From: Lactobacillus sp. ESL0679
GTDB taxonomy: Bacteria; Bacillota; Bacilli; Lactobacillales; Lactobacillaceae
DNA: 64,000 nt
Direction: 5' to 3'
Assembly: GCF_029433515.1 (NCBI RefSeq)
Contig: NZ_JAQTIG010000001.1
Coordinates: 558,001 to 622,000 of the forward strand
The notes beneath the pieces were generated by a model that ran no database searches, was not told the DNA's origin, and was given only the letters and a program-made list of their open reading frames with translations. Positions within the stretch are counted from its first letter, which is position 1. Each line of letters starts with the position of its first letter. A program made the translations under genes and the position numbers. Below are positions 45,598-53,942 of this stretch, in pieces.

Positions 45598-47616
45598 ATG
45601 AAAGATTTTTTGCGTAATGGATTTCCTGCTTTTATCAAGGATTCACGGCTGACAGCTTCGGTAATTATTATTTTGGCGCTGTCGCTCCTGGGCAGTATTG
45701 TTGCCATGATTATGAATCCGTTGTTTGGGTTGGCAATGGTGCTGATTTTTATTCTTACAGTTGCCTTTACCGTCTATGGAGCGTATGTTTTGGCAGGTAA
45801 TGCCAATAATTTTGCGGTTAGCCTGTCGTATCGCATTAAGCGTAGCGAACAAGAGGCAATGATTAAGATGCCGCTGGGGATTTTGCTCTATGATGAAGAC
45901 AGGCAAATTCAGTGGGTCAATCCGTACTTGCAGCTTTACCTGAAAGACGATGACTTAATCGGACGAACCATTGAGGCAGTTGATCCAGATTTAAATAAGT
46001 TAATTGATGAGTCGCTGGCGGCCAAGACTGCCGAGAATCAAACGGTAAATTGGGATAATCATCAATTTGAGATGGTTGTTCAAGATAATTTAGGTGTGAT
46101 TTATCTGCTTGATATCACGCGTTATGCCCAGATTGAAGAAAAATACAATGATGAGTTACTGGCGATTGGGCAAATTTTCATTGATAATTATGATGAGCTA
46201 AGCGAAGCGATGCATGATCAGGAATTGACCAGCATGAGTTTGTATGTGCAAAACACCTTGAGTGATTATGCTAAAAACTTTAATGCTTATCTTAAACGAA
46301 TTGATGAGGATCACTTTTTATTATTGGTGCATATGCAGGATTTGGCTAAAATGGAAGATGATAAGTTTTCTGTTTTGGATAAAATCCGCCAAGAGACCAG
46401 TCGAAATAATACCCCGTTAACATTATCAATTGGGATTGCCTTTGGCAGCAGTTCAATTACGGAATTGGCTGATCAAGCGCAGTCTAATCTTGATTTGGCC
46501 TTGGGCCGCGGGGGCGATCAGGTTGTTCTGTGTCAACCGGGTAAGGATGCCCGCTTTTACGGCGGAAAGTCGAACCCAATGGAGAAGCGGACACGAGTCC
46601 GGGCACGGATGGTTTCACAGGCGATTAGTGAGCTGTTCAAGGAAGCCGATCGCGTATTTGTTGTTGGTCATGCCAATCCGGATATGGACTCAGTTGGCAG
46701 TGGTATCGGCGTTGTTAAAATTGCCCAGCTGCATGATGTTAAGGCTAATTTTGTTCTAGATGTTAATAAGACTAACTACGATGTTGGTCGATTAATCGTC
46801 AAGATGCAGCAGGCAAAAGAAGATGCGGACCTGTTCATTGCGCCTAAAGATGCTCTGGAAAAGGTAACAGATAAATCAATGCTAGTTATGGTGGATCACT
46901 CTAAGTACTCAATTACTTATTCTAAGGAATTGTATGACCGGTTGAAGAATCGGATCATCGTAATTGACCACCACCGTCGCGGCGAGGAGTTCCCAGAAAA
47001 TCCGATGTTAACGTATGTCGAGCCGTACGCTTCATCTGCGTGTGAGCTGGTGACAGAAATGATTGAGTACCAGCAGCCAAGTTCTGGCAAGCGGGTCTTA
47101 ACCGACCTAGAGGCAACGGCAATGCTTGCTGGAATTACTGTTGACTCCAAAGAATTTTCACTAAGAACAGGGACCAGAACCTTTGATGCGGCGAGTTATT
47201 TGCGCTCAATTGGTGCAAGTTCAACTGGGGTTAGCGAATTGCTTAAGGAAGATATTGATAGCTTCTTGGAGCGCACAAGTTTAGTTGCCAGCTTAAAGAT
47301 TATCAACTCTAATATGGCCGTCATGTGTGGCCCAGAAAAGAAAATTATCGATCCCATTGTAACGGCGCAGGCAGCCGATACGGCACTTGACTTAGAAAAC
47401 GTTGAAGCTAGTTTTGCGATTACGCGGCGTGACAAGGATACGGTTGGGATTTCTGCACGCTCGATGGGCAGTATTAACGTTCAAGTAATTATGGAAAAGC
47501 TTGGCGGCGGTGGTCATTTGTCCAATGCGGCGACGCAGATTAAGGACGTGACGATTGAACAAGCTCTTGCAAAATTGACGGATGCAGTTGATACTTATGA
47601 GAAAGAAAACGAATAA
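45598..47616 (+). CDS. gdpP: Cyclic-di-AMP phosphodiesterase GdpP, 672 aa
   Basis: Membrane phosphodiesterase hydrolysing c-di-AMP to pApA, controlling osmotic and wall homeostasis. Two N-terminal helices (about 17-65), a degenerate PAS domain, a degenerate GGDEF (LGRGGDQVV near 307), then DHH/DHHA1: GHANPDMDSVGSG near 355, VMVDHS near 427, IDHHRRG near 460 and GGGGHLSNAATQ near 640. AGGAAGGA precedes ATG 45598. Followed 12 nt later by rplI. Confidence 0.96.
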   Translation: MKDFLRNGFPAFIKDSRLTASVIIILALSLLGSIVAMIMNPLFGLAMVLIFILTVAFTVYGAYVLAGNANNFAVSLSYRIKRSEQEAMIKMPLGILLYDEDRQIQWVNPYLQLYLKDDDLIGRTIEAVDPDLNKLIDESLAAKTAENQTVNWDNHQFEMVVQDNLGVIYLLDITRYAQIEEKYNDELLAIGQIFIDNYDELSEAMHDQELTSMSLYVQNTLSDYAKNFNAYLKRIDEDHFLLLVHMQDLAKMEDDKFSVLDKIRQETSRNNTPLTLSIGIAFGSSSITELADQAQSNLDLALGRGGDQVVLCQPGKDARFYGGKSNPMEKRTRVRARMVSQAISELFKEADRVFVVGHANPDMDSVGSGIGVVKIAQLHDVKANFVLDVNKTNYDVGRLIVKMQQAKEDADLFIAPKDALEKVTDKSMLVMVDHSKYSITYSKELYDRLKNRIIVIDHHRRGEEFPENPMLTYVEPYASSACELVTEMIEYQQPSSGKRVLTDLEATAMLAGITVDSKEFSLRTGTRTFDAASYLRSIGASSTGVSELLKEDIDSFLERTSLVASLKIINSNMAVMCGPEKKIIDPIVTAQAADTALDLENVEASFAITRRDKDTVGISARSMGSINVQVIMEKLGGGGHLSNAATQIKDVTIEQALAKLTDAVDTYEKENE

Positions 47617-47628
47617 AGGAGATTTCAA

Positions 47629-48084
47629 ATGAAGGTTATTTTTACTCAAGACGTAAGAGGCCGTGGTAAACGCGGTGAAGTTAAGAATGTTCCTGATGGT
47701 TATGCCCAAAACTTTTTAATAAAGCGCGGCTTAGCTAAGGCTGCCACAAAAGCTAATATGCACACGCTGGAACGGGTTGCTGCTAACGAGCAAGCTGCTT
47801 ATGAAGCCGATAAAGCAGCAGCTGAAAAGATTAAAGCAGAACTTGAAAAAGACGAAACAGTTGTTAACTTTAAGTCAAAGGCTGGAACAGATGCTCGGTT
47901 ATTTGGCTCCATTTCAGGCAAAAAAATTGTTGAAGGCTTGGAAAAGCAATTTGGTATTAAAATCGACAAGCGTAAATTAAACTTGCCTGAGCCGATTAAG
48001 TCTTTAGGCTACACAAATGTACCTGTTAAGTTGTTTAAGGGCGTAGAGGCTAAAATTCGCGTTCATATCACCGAGCAAGATTAG
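47629..48084 (+). CDS. rplI: 50S ribosomal protein L9, 151 aa
   Basis: N-terminal domain [20 protein letters not shown] with [17 protein letters not shown], a long Ala/Glu/Lys helix (about 45-75), then a C-terminal domain with [26 protein letters not shown] precedes ATG 47629. Conserved neighbour of gdpP and dnaB. Confidence 0.97.
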   Translation: MKVIFTQDVRGRGKRGEVKNVPDGYAQNFLIKRGLAKAATKANMHTLERVAANEQAAYEADKAAAEKIKAELEKDETVVNFKSKAGTDARLFGSISGKKIVEGLEKQFGIKIDKRKLNLPEPIKSLGYTNVPVKLFKGVEAKIRVHITEQD

Positions 48085-48123
48085 TGTCCGGTCTAGATTT
48101 TAATAAAAAAGTGGTCATAACTA

Positions 48124-49506
48124 ATGGATAATATTGTTTCGCAACAAATACCGCATGATGATGAGGCGGAACAAGCAGTTTTAGGGGCAATTTTTATTGA
48201 CCCAGAGGCAATTGCAGATGCAAGTGCCATATTGCAGCCCGCTGATTTTTATAAACGAGCAAACCAGCTGGTTTTCCAGGCGATGCTGGATCTGTCAGAT
48301 CGTGAGGATGCAATTGATCCATTAACGCTGCAGGATGAATTAACTAAAAAGAAGCAGCTGGAAGATATTGGCGGGATTGCGTATGTTTCAGAATTGGCGT
48401 TAGCAACGCCGACTGCGGCCCACGTTACTTATTATGCCAAGATTGTTCACCGGAAAGCGCTGCTTCGGCGGTTGATTTCTGCTAGTCAAAAAATTATTAC
48501 AACCGCCATTCAGGATTCCGATGATGTGACCGATATTTTGGATAATGCCGAGAGCGAGATTATGAATGTCTCCTCGGAAAACAGTGCGAGTGGCTTTCGC
48601 GGAATTAAGGAAATTGTTAATTCAACGATTGAAGAAATTAACAATATTCCCGAAGATGGCAACATGGTCACGGGATTGCCAACAGGTTTTGCTGAGCTCG
48701 ACAAGATGACGACGGGATTTCACGATGATGAATTGATTATTATTGCGGCACGTCCCGGTGTCGGAAAAACGTCCTTTGCGTTGAATGTTGCCCAACACGT
48801 CGGTTTGCATACTGATAAATCGGTTGCCATGTTTTCTTTGGAAATGAGTGGCGAGCAGTTGGTGCAAAGAATGCTGGCTTCAGAGGGCTTGATTGATTCA
48901 CAACATCTTAGGACAGGACAGCTTGATGAAGAAGAGTGGCGTAAGCTGATTGTTGCTTCCGGCTCATTGGCAACAGCTAACGTCTATATTGACGATACGC
49001 CCGGGATTAAAATGAGTGAAATTCGGGCACAAGCACGACGTTTGGCCAAGGAAAAGGGCAATTTAGGTTTAATTGTAATTGACTACCTGCAATTGATTGA
49101 AGGGCCGCGCAGTGAATCACGGCAACAGGAAGTCTCTGCAATCTCACGGCAATTAAAAAAGCTCGCTAAGGAGCTTCATGTGCCCGTGATTGCCTTGTCG
49201 CAGTTGTCACGGTCGGTTGAGCAGCGACAGGATAAACGGCCGGTGTTGTCCGATATTCGTGAATCTGGGTCAATTGAGCAGGATGCCGACATCGTTTCAT
49301 TCTTATATCGAGATGATTATTATCGTGATGAACAAGACGATGATAACAATCAGGGTGAGGTTGAAGCAGAAGATGATAATGGCGAGGTTGAGGTCATTAT
49401 TGAAAAGAACCGGTCAGGTAGCCGGGGAACGATTAAGCTCATGTTTTCTAAGCCATATAACCGTTTTTCTAATCTCGACTATAGTCACGATCAACCAAAT
49501 GAATAA
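48124..49506 (+). CDS. dnaB: Replicative DNA helicase, 460 aa
   Basis: Hexameric fork helicase (called DnaC in B. subtilis). N-terminal domain with PHDDEAEQAVLGAIF near 10; RecA-like core with Walker A ARPGVGKTSFALN near 208, FSLEMSGEQLVQRML near 235, LIVIDYLQLIEG near 315 and SQLSRSVEQR near 358. No intein. The insert after DDYYRDEQDDDNN (about 400-425) is unusually acidic. It closes the conserved replication block. Confidence 0.97.
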   Translation: MDNIVSQQIPHDDEAEQAVLGAIFIDPEAIADASAILQPADFYKRANQLVFQAMLDLSDREDAIDPLTLQDELTKKKQLEDIGGIAYVSELALATPTAAHVTYYAKIVHRKALLRRLISASQKIITTAIQDSDDVTDILDNAESEIMNVSSENSASGFRGIKEIVNSTIEEINNIPEDGNMVTGLPTGFAELDKMTTGFHDDELIIIAARPGVGKTSFALNVAQHVGLHTDKSVAMFSLEMSGEQLVQRMLASEGLIDSQHLRTGQLDEEEWRKLIVASGSLATANVYIDDTPGIKMSEIRAQARRLAKEKGNLGLIVIDYLQLIEGPRSESRQQEVSAISRQLKKLAKELHVPVIALSQLSRSVEQRQDKRPVLSDIRESGSIEQDADIVSFLYRDDYYRDEQDDDNNQGEVEAEDDNGEVEVIIEKNRSGSRGTIKLMFSKPYNRFSNLDYSHDQPNE

Positions 49507-49513
49507 AAATTAT

Positions 49514-49553
49514 AAAAGTCATGGAGTTTAGATAATTAATGCCATGACTTTTA
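49514..49553 (+). terminator. dnaB terminator
   Basis: AAAAGTCATGG (49514-49524) pairs with CCATGACTTTT (49542-49552). Confidence 0.8.
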
Positions 49554-49663
49554 TTGATTTATCAACTTTTACCAAAAATTAAGATCTTTTAAATGACATT
49601 ATTTAGCTATCATTGTACTATAAAAGTGTAGTTGTAAGATGAATTTAGAAAGGACTTGAAGTT

Positions 49664-49822
49664 ATGGCTAAAAAAGGTTTTAAAGATAAAGTTGCTGGCA
49701 AAGCAAAAGAAGTTGAGGGTAAAGCTCAACAAGCCGCTGGTGATGTTAAGAATAAGGCAGCTAAGGCTGCAGATGATGCCAAAGATAAGTTCGATGACGT
49801 CAAGGACAAGATTAAAAAATAA
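49664..49822 (+). CDS. CsbD-like small stress protein, 52 aa
   Basis: ATG 49664 after AAAGGAC gives MAKKGFKDKVAGKAKEVEGK and onward, a Lys/Ala/Asp-rich hydrophilic helix with three imperfect KDK/KAK blocks and no hydrophobic segment. This resembles CsbD-family general-stress peptides. Function is unknown. Followed by a terminator and a parS-like site. Confidence 0.75.
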   Translation: MAKKGFKDKVAGKAKEVEGKAQQAAGDVKNKAAKAADDAKDKFDDVKDKIKK

Positions 49823-49834
49823 TAATTACTAGTA

Positions 49835-49872
49835 AAAGAGCTCAGAAATAATTAAATTTCTGAGCTCTTTTT
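49835..49872 (+). terminator. Terminator after CsbD-like gene
   Basis: AAAGAGCTCAGAAA (49835-49848) pairs with TTTCTGAGCTCTTT (49857-49870), with the T-run leading into a parS-like site at 49872. Confidence 0.88.
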
Positions 49873-49887
49873 GTTACACATGAAACA
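49872..49887. promoter_or_regulatory. Candidate parS site 5
   Basis: TGTTACACATGAAACA, one mismatch to TGTTNCACGTGAAACA (central G to A). It overlaps the end of a terminator T-run. Confidence 0.75.
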
Positions 49888-49895
49888 GTGCAAAA

Positions 49896-51095
49896 TTAGT
49901 GTAATTTTTGTTCCACATCTGATGGCAATTTCAAGTCAGGATGTTTAGAATCATAAAATTCGTAAAAAATAGGTCCTTTATTTGAGTCGTTGCTCTTAGG
50001 ATAAAGTTCGTAATTGTTGACCTTCAGCGGTAAAGTCATGTTGTTTTTGTAAGAATCCCAAATGTTGCTAAAGATTTGGGTAATCAACTTACGTTCATCG
50101 GGCTCAAGTGACATTAAAATTCGTCCGAAACGATAAGTTCCCAGTAGTTTGTTGCGAGTTAATTGGTGCAACTCATTGATATCGGCATTTTCAAAAGCCT
50201 CAAACAATGCAGAAAATGATTCACCACGGTCAGATTTTGGAATTGAACGGTTAAAGGTAATTAAAGCATGGCGAATGACGCGACTGCCAGCTGTTAGACC
50301 GTCGGCAAGTGTGAAACTGTCGCGGCCAACCGACCAGCGCCGTGGGTCATGCTGGTTGCGCATGGCAGCGTTGCTTTTAACAACTAATGTGTGCTCAGGA
50401 TGATCCAGCATAGCGCCAAAAATTGAGGATTGAGGGATGTAAGTCTTCATCTTGGACATTACCTGAATAAAGCCAGGACTGGTGTAGACTTTACGAAAGA
50501 AGCCGAGACCATCAAAGCTCAATGCCTTAATGATTCGGTCTTGAATATCTGGTTTGACAGCACTTAAGGCGTATTGGGCAAAGTTGCCGCCCTTGGAATG
50601 CCCGACAAGATAGATGCGCTGATTGGGAAACTTCTGGGCAATGTCTTCAAGATATTCAGCTGCCACATTCTGCCCGTAAATTTCTGGCAAATAATTCATC
50701 CGCATGTCCTCATTCCAGCCAATCATTGAGCCATCGGTGCCGCGATAAGCAATAACTATCGTTTGCGGATTGATGGCAAAAGTGGCAGCGGTAAATTGTA
50801 ACGGATGCGGCTCTTTTTCCAAACGATCGGTCCAATCGAGGATTTTCATGTCGCCAATGCGTGGACTTTCCGGTAATAATAGTACCTCGGCACCAGTCTC
50901 AGAGTGCATTTGGTGCTGAAACGATGGTAGGAGCCGCAGCTGCTTTGCGACGTCACCCAAGGTGTGTCCGACAGCAGAGGCATCAGCGGGGAGGTAAACA
51001 ATTGATGAAAGCAGCGCCGCATCAATGCTATTAAAAGGTTTTTCTTTGAATGAAAGATCACCGCGCCAACGTAAGTAATCGAGTGAACCAGCCAT
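49896..51095 (-). CDS. DUF2974 (Mbeg1-like) alpha/beta hydrolase, 399 aa
   Basis: Predicted lipase-like hydrolase of the DUF2974 family, common in lactobacilli and streptococci. N-terminal AGSLDYLRWRGDLSF and FNSIDAALLSSIVYLP; AYRGTDGSMIGWNED near 118; nucleophile elbow VGHSKGGNFAQYAL near 163 with Ser in GHSKG; SFDGLGFFRKVY near 195. No signal peptide, so cytoplasmic. Substrate not known. GAAAGGAAG precedes ATG 51095. Single-gene unit. Confidence 0.85.
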   Translation of the reverse strand: MAGSLDYLRWRGDLSFKEKPFNSIDAALLSSIVYLPADASAVGHTLGDVAKQLRLLPSFQHQMHSETGAEVLLLPESPRIGDMKILDWTDRLEKEPHPLQFTAATFAINPQTIVIAYRGTDGSMIGWNEDMRMNYLPEIYGQNVAAEYLEDIAQKFPNQRIYLVGHSKGGNFAQYALSAVKPDIQDRIIKALSFDGLGFFRKVYTSPGFIQVMSKMKTYIPQSSIFGAMLDHPEHTLVVKSNAAMRNQHDPRRWSVGRDSFTLADGLTAGSRVIRHALITFNRSIPKSDRGESFSALFEAFENADINELHQLTRNKLLGTYRFGRILMSLEPDERKLITQIFSNIWDSYKNNMTLPLKVNNYELYPKSNDSNKGPIFYEFYDSKHPDLKLPSDVEQKLH

Positions 51096-51170
51096 AAAAC
51101 TCTTCCTTTCTGATTGGTTAATAATTACTATTGTAGTTAGTTTGATTTGTAAATGCCAAAATAATGGTAT

Positions 51171-51203
51171 AAAAAAGGCAATAGTTAAACTATTGCTTTT
51201 TTA
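51171..51203 (-). terminator. Terminator of mgtC-like gene
   Basis: AAAAAAGGCAATAGT/ACTATTGCTTTTTT stem overlapping the stop codon of the minus-strand MgtC gene, with T-run on the minus strand. Confidence 0.8.
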
Positions 51204-51905
51204 TTTACCCATGCTTGTGTAACTAATCCGCTTAATGTCAGGATACTTACGCAGAGACATGATAATATCATTTTCATCAATGTTATTATTAATAATTCCG
51301 TCCACAAAAAAGATAATTCGTTCGTCATTAACGTATAAAATTTTAACAGAAACATTTTGGACATGGCTGGCTTTTAGCTCATCCTCAATTGTCTTCAAAA
51401 TATGGTGTTTGTTAACGGCTTCAATCTGAATATTGAAGCGAATGTGCATGATGATTTTATCGATTAGACTATCATCATGGAATAGCATTTGGATGAGAAA
51501 GAGAAAAGCGGTTAGGGAAATTCCTAAGAAATACAGACCAGAGCCAATTGCCATCCCAATTGCAGCAGTTGCCCAAATTCCGGCAGCGGTTGTCAGACCG
51601 GAAACTTGTTGCTTTTTGATTAAAATCGTCCCGGCACCAATAAAGGAAATCCCAGAAACAATCTGGGCCGCGATTCTTGACGGGTCGACCGCCACATCGT
51701 TAAGTCTTAATAAATCGTAAAATCCATATTTGGAAATAATCATAAATAATGCTGACGAAAAAGCAACGACAATGTGGGTTCTGACCCCAGCGCTCTTTCT
51801 TTGAATTGCTCGTTCGTAACCGATTAATGCTCCGCAAAGCGAGGCCACAATGACCCGCACTAGCCATGGCAGCTGCGAATTAATCGGTGTTAAGTTAGCC
51901 ATCAT
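51201..51905 (-). CDS. MgtC/SapB family membrane protein, 234 aa
   Basis: Membrane protein of the MgtC family: VRVIVASLCGALIGYERAIQRKSAGVRTH near 17, IAAQIVSGISFIGAGTIL near 83 and GLTTAAGIWATAAIGMAIG near 104 form the conserved four- to five-helix domain. The C-terminal 80 residues are an ACT-like soluble domain. Family members help under low Mg2+ or acid or modulate ATP synthase; the role here is not defined. Adjacent ATG codons lie at 51905 and 51902. Confidence 0.88.
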   Translation of the reverse strand: MMANLTPINSQLPWLVRVIVASLCGALIGYERAIQRKSAGVRTHIVVAFSSALFMIISKYGFYDLLRLNDVAVDPSRIAAQIVSGISFIGAGTILIKKQQVSGLTTAAGIWATAAIGMAIGSGLYFLGISLTAFLFLIQMLFHDDSLIDKIIMHIRFNIQIEAVNKHHILKTIEDELKASHVQNVSVKILYVNDERIIFFVDGIINNNIDENDIIMSLRKYPDIKRISYTSMGK

Positions 51906-52014
51906 ATCACTCCGTTCATAAATTATATTTTATAATTATACTCTATCCTTTACGTTATGAGAATAAAGACCAAAGGATAGTTATAACAAAAATTTGGAAA
52001 AAGTCAAAAAATAC

Positions 52015-52043
52015 TTGCGTAATTGTTACGAATATGGTTTAAT
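52015..52043 (+). promoter_or_regulatory. tRNA-Thr promoter
   Basis: TTGCGT (52015-52020), 17-nt spacer, TTTAAT (52038-52043), 26 nt before the tRNA. Confidence 0.55.
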
Positions 52044-52068
52044 TAATATTGTTGTCAAGTAAGACAAT

Positions 52069-52141
52069 GCTGACTTAGCTCAGTTGGCAGAGCACGTCAT
52101 TAGTAATGATGAGGTCGGAGGTTCGAATCCTCTAGTCAGCA
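52069..52141 (+). tRNA. tRNA-Thr (anticodon AGT)
   Basis: Full cloverleaf of 73 nt: acceptor GCTGACT/AGTCAGC, D-arm GCTC/GAGC, anticodon stem CGTCA/TGATG with loop TTAGTAA, T-arm GGAGG-TTCGAAT-CCTCT and discriminator A. The anticodon AGT (52102-52104) reads ACU Thr codons. A34 is unusual in bacteria outside tRNA-Arg(ACG) and would need inosine editing or unmodified A34 decoding. The 3' CCA is not encoded. Own promoter and terminator. Confidence 0.93.
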
Positions 52142-52164
52142 TAGAGGTTAATAGACTTAAATAA

Positions 52165-52200
52165 AATAATCTTAACTAGTTAATAGTTAAGATTATTTTT
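52165..52200 (+). terminator. Terminator after tRNA-Thr
   Basis: AATAATCTTAACTA pairs with TAGTTAAGATTATT, followed by T. Confidence 0.85.
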
Positions 52201-52290
52201 GTTTGTAAAAGCAATTTTAACACAAAAAATGGCACATAATTTAAAACTATGTGTCAAAGAAATCTTTGGGAGCAGAAGAAAAGTTGATAT

Positions 52291-52316
52291 AGCGGGCTTA
52301 AAGCCCGCCTTTTTTA
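52291..52316 (+). terminator. Orphan terminator-like hairpin
   Basis: GCGGGCTT/AAGCCCGC stem with six T. No convincing gene precedes it; a 35-codon frame across it has no ribosome site. It may end a small RNA or be a remnant. Confidence 0.6.
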
Positions 52317-52395
52317 TGTGTCCAGACAAGTTTTAAAGTTAAAAAATATAATTTACTAATTAAGTTTAGATTCCGAATTTTTAATTCTTTTGTGC

Positions 52396-52541
52396 TACAA
52401 TATAAGGGTAAAGAAAAAGCCCTACTGTAATAGGACTTCTCTTAAACAGACAGCACCCGCTTCAAAGGCGGTGGCTGAATTATATTATTGCTTAAAAGCC
52501 GTCATATAACTCGCCAAAGTTAAAAGTGGACGGCTTTTAAA
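52396..52541 (+). ncRNA. Type I antitoxin RNA 1
   Basis: Extended -10 TGCTACAAT (52393-52401) drives a short RNA running to the bidirectional terminator TTAAAAGCCGTC/GACGGCTTTTAA (52492-52540). It contains GCCCT...AGGACTTCTC and a hairpin CAGCACCCGC-TTCAAAG-GCGGTGGCTG (52451-52477). The 5' arm of that hairpin can pair with GCGGTGGCTG in the toxin mRNA (complement of 52697-52706). Convergent transcription with a shared terminator is the layout of Fst/par type I loci. Confidence 0.7.
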
Positions 52542-52547
52542 GTGCAA

Positions 52548-52637
52548 TTATTTTTCGTGTTTGTCGATATAATCGAGCAAAGCAAGAATAAACATACCAA
52601 AAGCGAACATAATAGTTAGCGCATCGGCAACACTCAT
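52548..52637 (-). CDS. Holin-like type I toxin, 29 aa
   Basis: ATG 52637 gives a 29-residue peptide starting MSVADALTIMFAFGMFILAL and ending DYIDKHEK: one membrane helix with a charged tail. This matches the 'putative holin-like toxin' family of lactobacillar type I toxin-antitoxin loci. AGAAAGG precedes the start. The mRNA begins near 52735, behind an extended -10 TGATATAAT (minus, 52745-52740), and carries a 5' hairpin CTCTCAA/TTGAGAG typical of such messages. Overexpression would be expected to damage the membrane. Confidence 0.82.
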   Translation of the reverse strand: MSVADALTIMFAFGMFILALLDYIDKHEK

Positions 52638-52838
52638 GACTGTTATACCTTTCTGAAAGCTTTTCGTGCATCAGCACCGTCTCCTTTCCAAGATAACAGC
52701 CACCGCTCTCAAAACTTTATGTGTTGAGAGTTCTAATTAATTATATCAGATAACCTATTAAATGAAATTGCTTATTTTAGTACAATAGCGTCAACTTTTA
52801 GTTCAGTAAAAGTATTGTTCTCTTAAAGCTTTCTGTGC

Positions 52839-52975
52839 TAGAATAACTTTACAAAACAAAAGAAGCCCTGTTGGTATCAGGACTTCTCAACATGAGTTTC
52901 CGCATTAAGCGGTGACTTAACGATATTTGAATTAATAACCGTTAGTCGTCAAACTAGAGCGGTTATTATTTTGCC
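52839..52975 (+). ncRNA. Second antitoxin-like RNA, apparently orphan
   Basis: Copy of antitoxin RNA 1: TGTGCTAGAAT promoter (-10 at 52839-52844), GCCCTGTTGGTATCAGGACTTCTC-like block beginning near 52866, a hairpin CCGCATTAAGCGG, and terminator AATAACCG/CGGTTATT (52934-52968). The facing minus strand (52980-53090) holds no toxin-like frame. It may control the same toxin in trans, a distant toxin, or be a relic. Confidence 0.6.
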
Positions 52976-53090
52976 CTAAATTTCTTCTAGGTAGCTTTTA
53001 ATTAATTCACACTCTAAAGCCTAATATTTGGGCTCACCTATCTTCCTATGCTACACTTGAACGGCTATGTGTTAGGAAAAGGAGAGTGCT

Positions 53091-53882
53091 ATGCAAATTG
53101 CTAAAAAAGTACGAGGATTAACTACTTTTGATTTAAAAGTAATTGGTGTTATTTTAATGGTGGTTGACCATGTCCATCAGATGTTTTATCCGTTAGGTGC
53201 ACCGAATTGGCTGGACTGGTTTGGTCGGCCAGTGGCTACTATTTTCTTTTTTACCAGTGTAGTTGGCTTTAGTCACACGCATGATAAAAAGAAATATATG
53301 GAACGCTTGTACATTTCTATGGTGCTGATGTCGCTTGTAACTTGGCTATTAGAGAAAACAGTTCATTTTGAGCAAGTGGTTTTAATTAATAATATTTTTC
53401 GTGATTTGTTTATCGGAACAATGTTTATGGCTGGTGTTGATCAATTTGTGGCTGCTAAGAATGGCAACAAGGCAAGGCACATTAGTTTAGGGATTTTATG
53501 GGTTGCCATACCGTTTATTTTTTCAGTTATTACAACAATGATTGTTGGTGCGCAAAGTGTACCACTCTTAATTAAACAAATTGCAGTTGGCATTTTTCCC
53601 GCAATTCTCTTAGCTGAAAACAATATTATGGTGTTACTGATTCCGCTGCTATATTTATTCAGAAACAACAAGAAAATTCAATGTCTGCTGATTGCAATTA
53701 CTGCTTTGCTTTATGGCTTGAGCGGATCAACTCAATGGCTGATGATTTTTGCAATTATTCCGATTTGGCTTTATAACGGCCAAAAGGGCCCGGGCATGAA
53801 ATATTTCTTTTATATTTTCTATCCAGCTCATATTGCAGTTTTATACTGGCTGGCAGCCTTTTTGTACAGGACGATGCATTAG
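53091..53882 (+). CDS. TraX family membrane protein, 263 aa
   Basis: Polytopic protein of the TraX family: TFDLKVIGVILMVVDHVHQMF near 12, DWFGRPVATIFFFTSVVGFSHTH near 42, then six or more hydrophobic segments ending IFYPAHIAVLYWLAAFLYRTMH. F-plasmid TraX acetylates pilin; chromosomal Firmicute homologs are thought to be membrane acyltransferases of unknown substrate. No conjugation genes are nearby. GGAGAG precedes ATG 53091; ends at a bidirectional terminator shared with the MerR gene. Confidence 0.88.
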   Translation: MQIAKKVRGLTTFDLKVIGVILMVVDHVHQMFYPLGAPNWLDWFGRPVATIFFFTSVVGFSHTHDKKKYMERLYISMVLMSLVTWLLEKTVHFEQVVLINNIFRDLFIGTMFMAGVDQFVAAKNGNKARHISLGILWVAIPFIFSVITTMIVGAQSVPLLIKQIAVGIFPAILLAENNIMVLLIPLLYLFRNNKKIQCLLIAITALLYGLSGSTQWLMIFAIIPIWLYNGQKGPGMKYFFYIFYPAHIAVLYWLAAFLYRTMH

Positions 53883-53911
53883 AATAGACTTGTTAGTTTA
53901 AAAAGGTAAAT

Positions 53912-53942
53912 AAAATAGCGGACGTTATGTCCGCTATTTTTT
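53912..53942. terminator. Bidirectional terminator traX/merR-like
   Basis: AAAATAGCGGAC (53912-53923) pairs with GTCCGCTATTTT (53929-53940); A-run on the left, T-run on the right. Confidence 0.88.

Noticed and set aside
52232-52339. 35-codon frame starting ATGGCACATAA between tRNA-Thr and the toxin locus
   Set aside because: No ribosome binding site, runs through a terminator hairpin, and no recognisable protein pattern.
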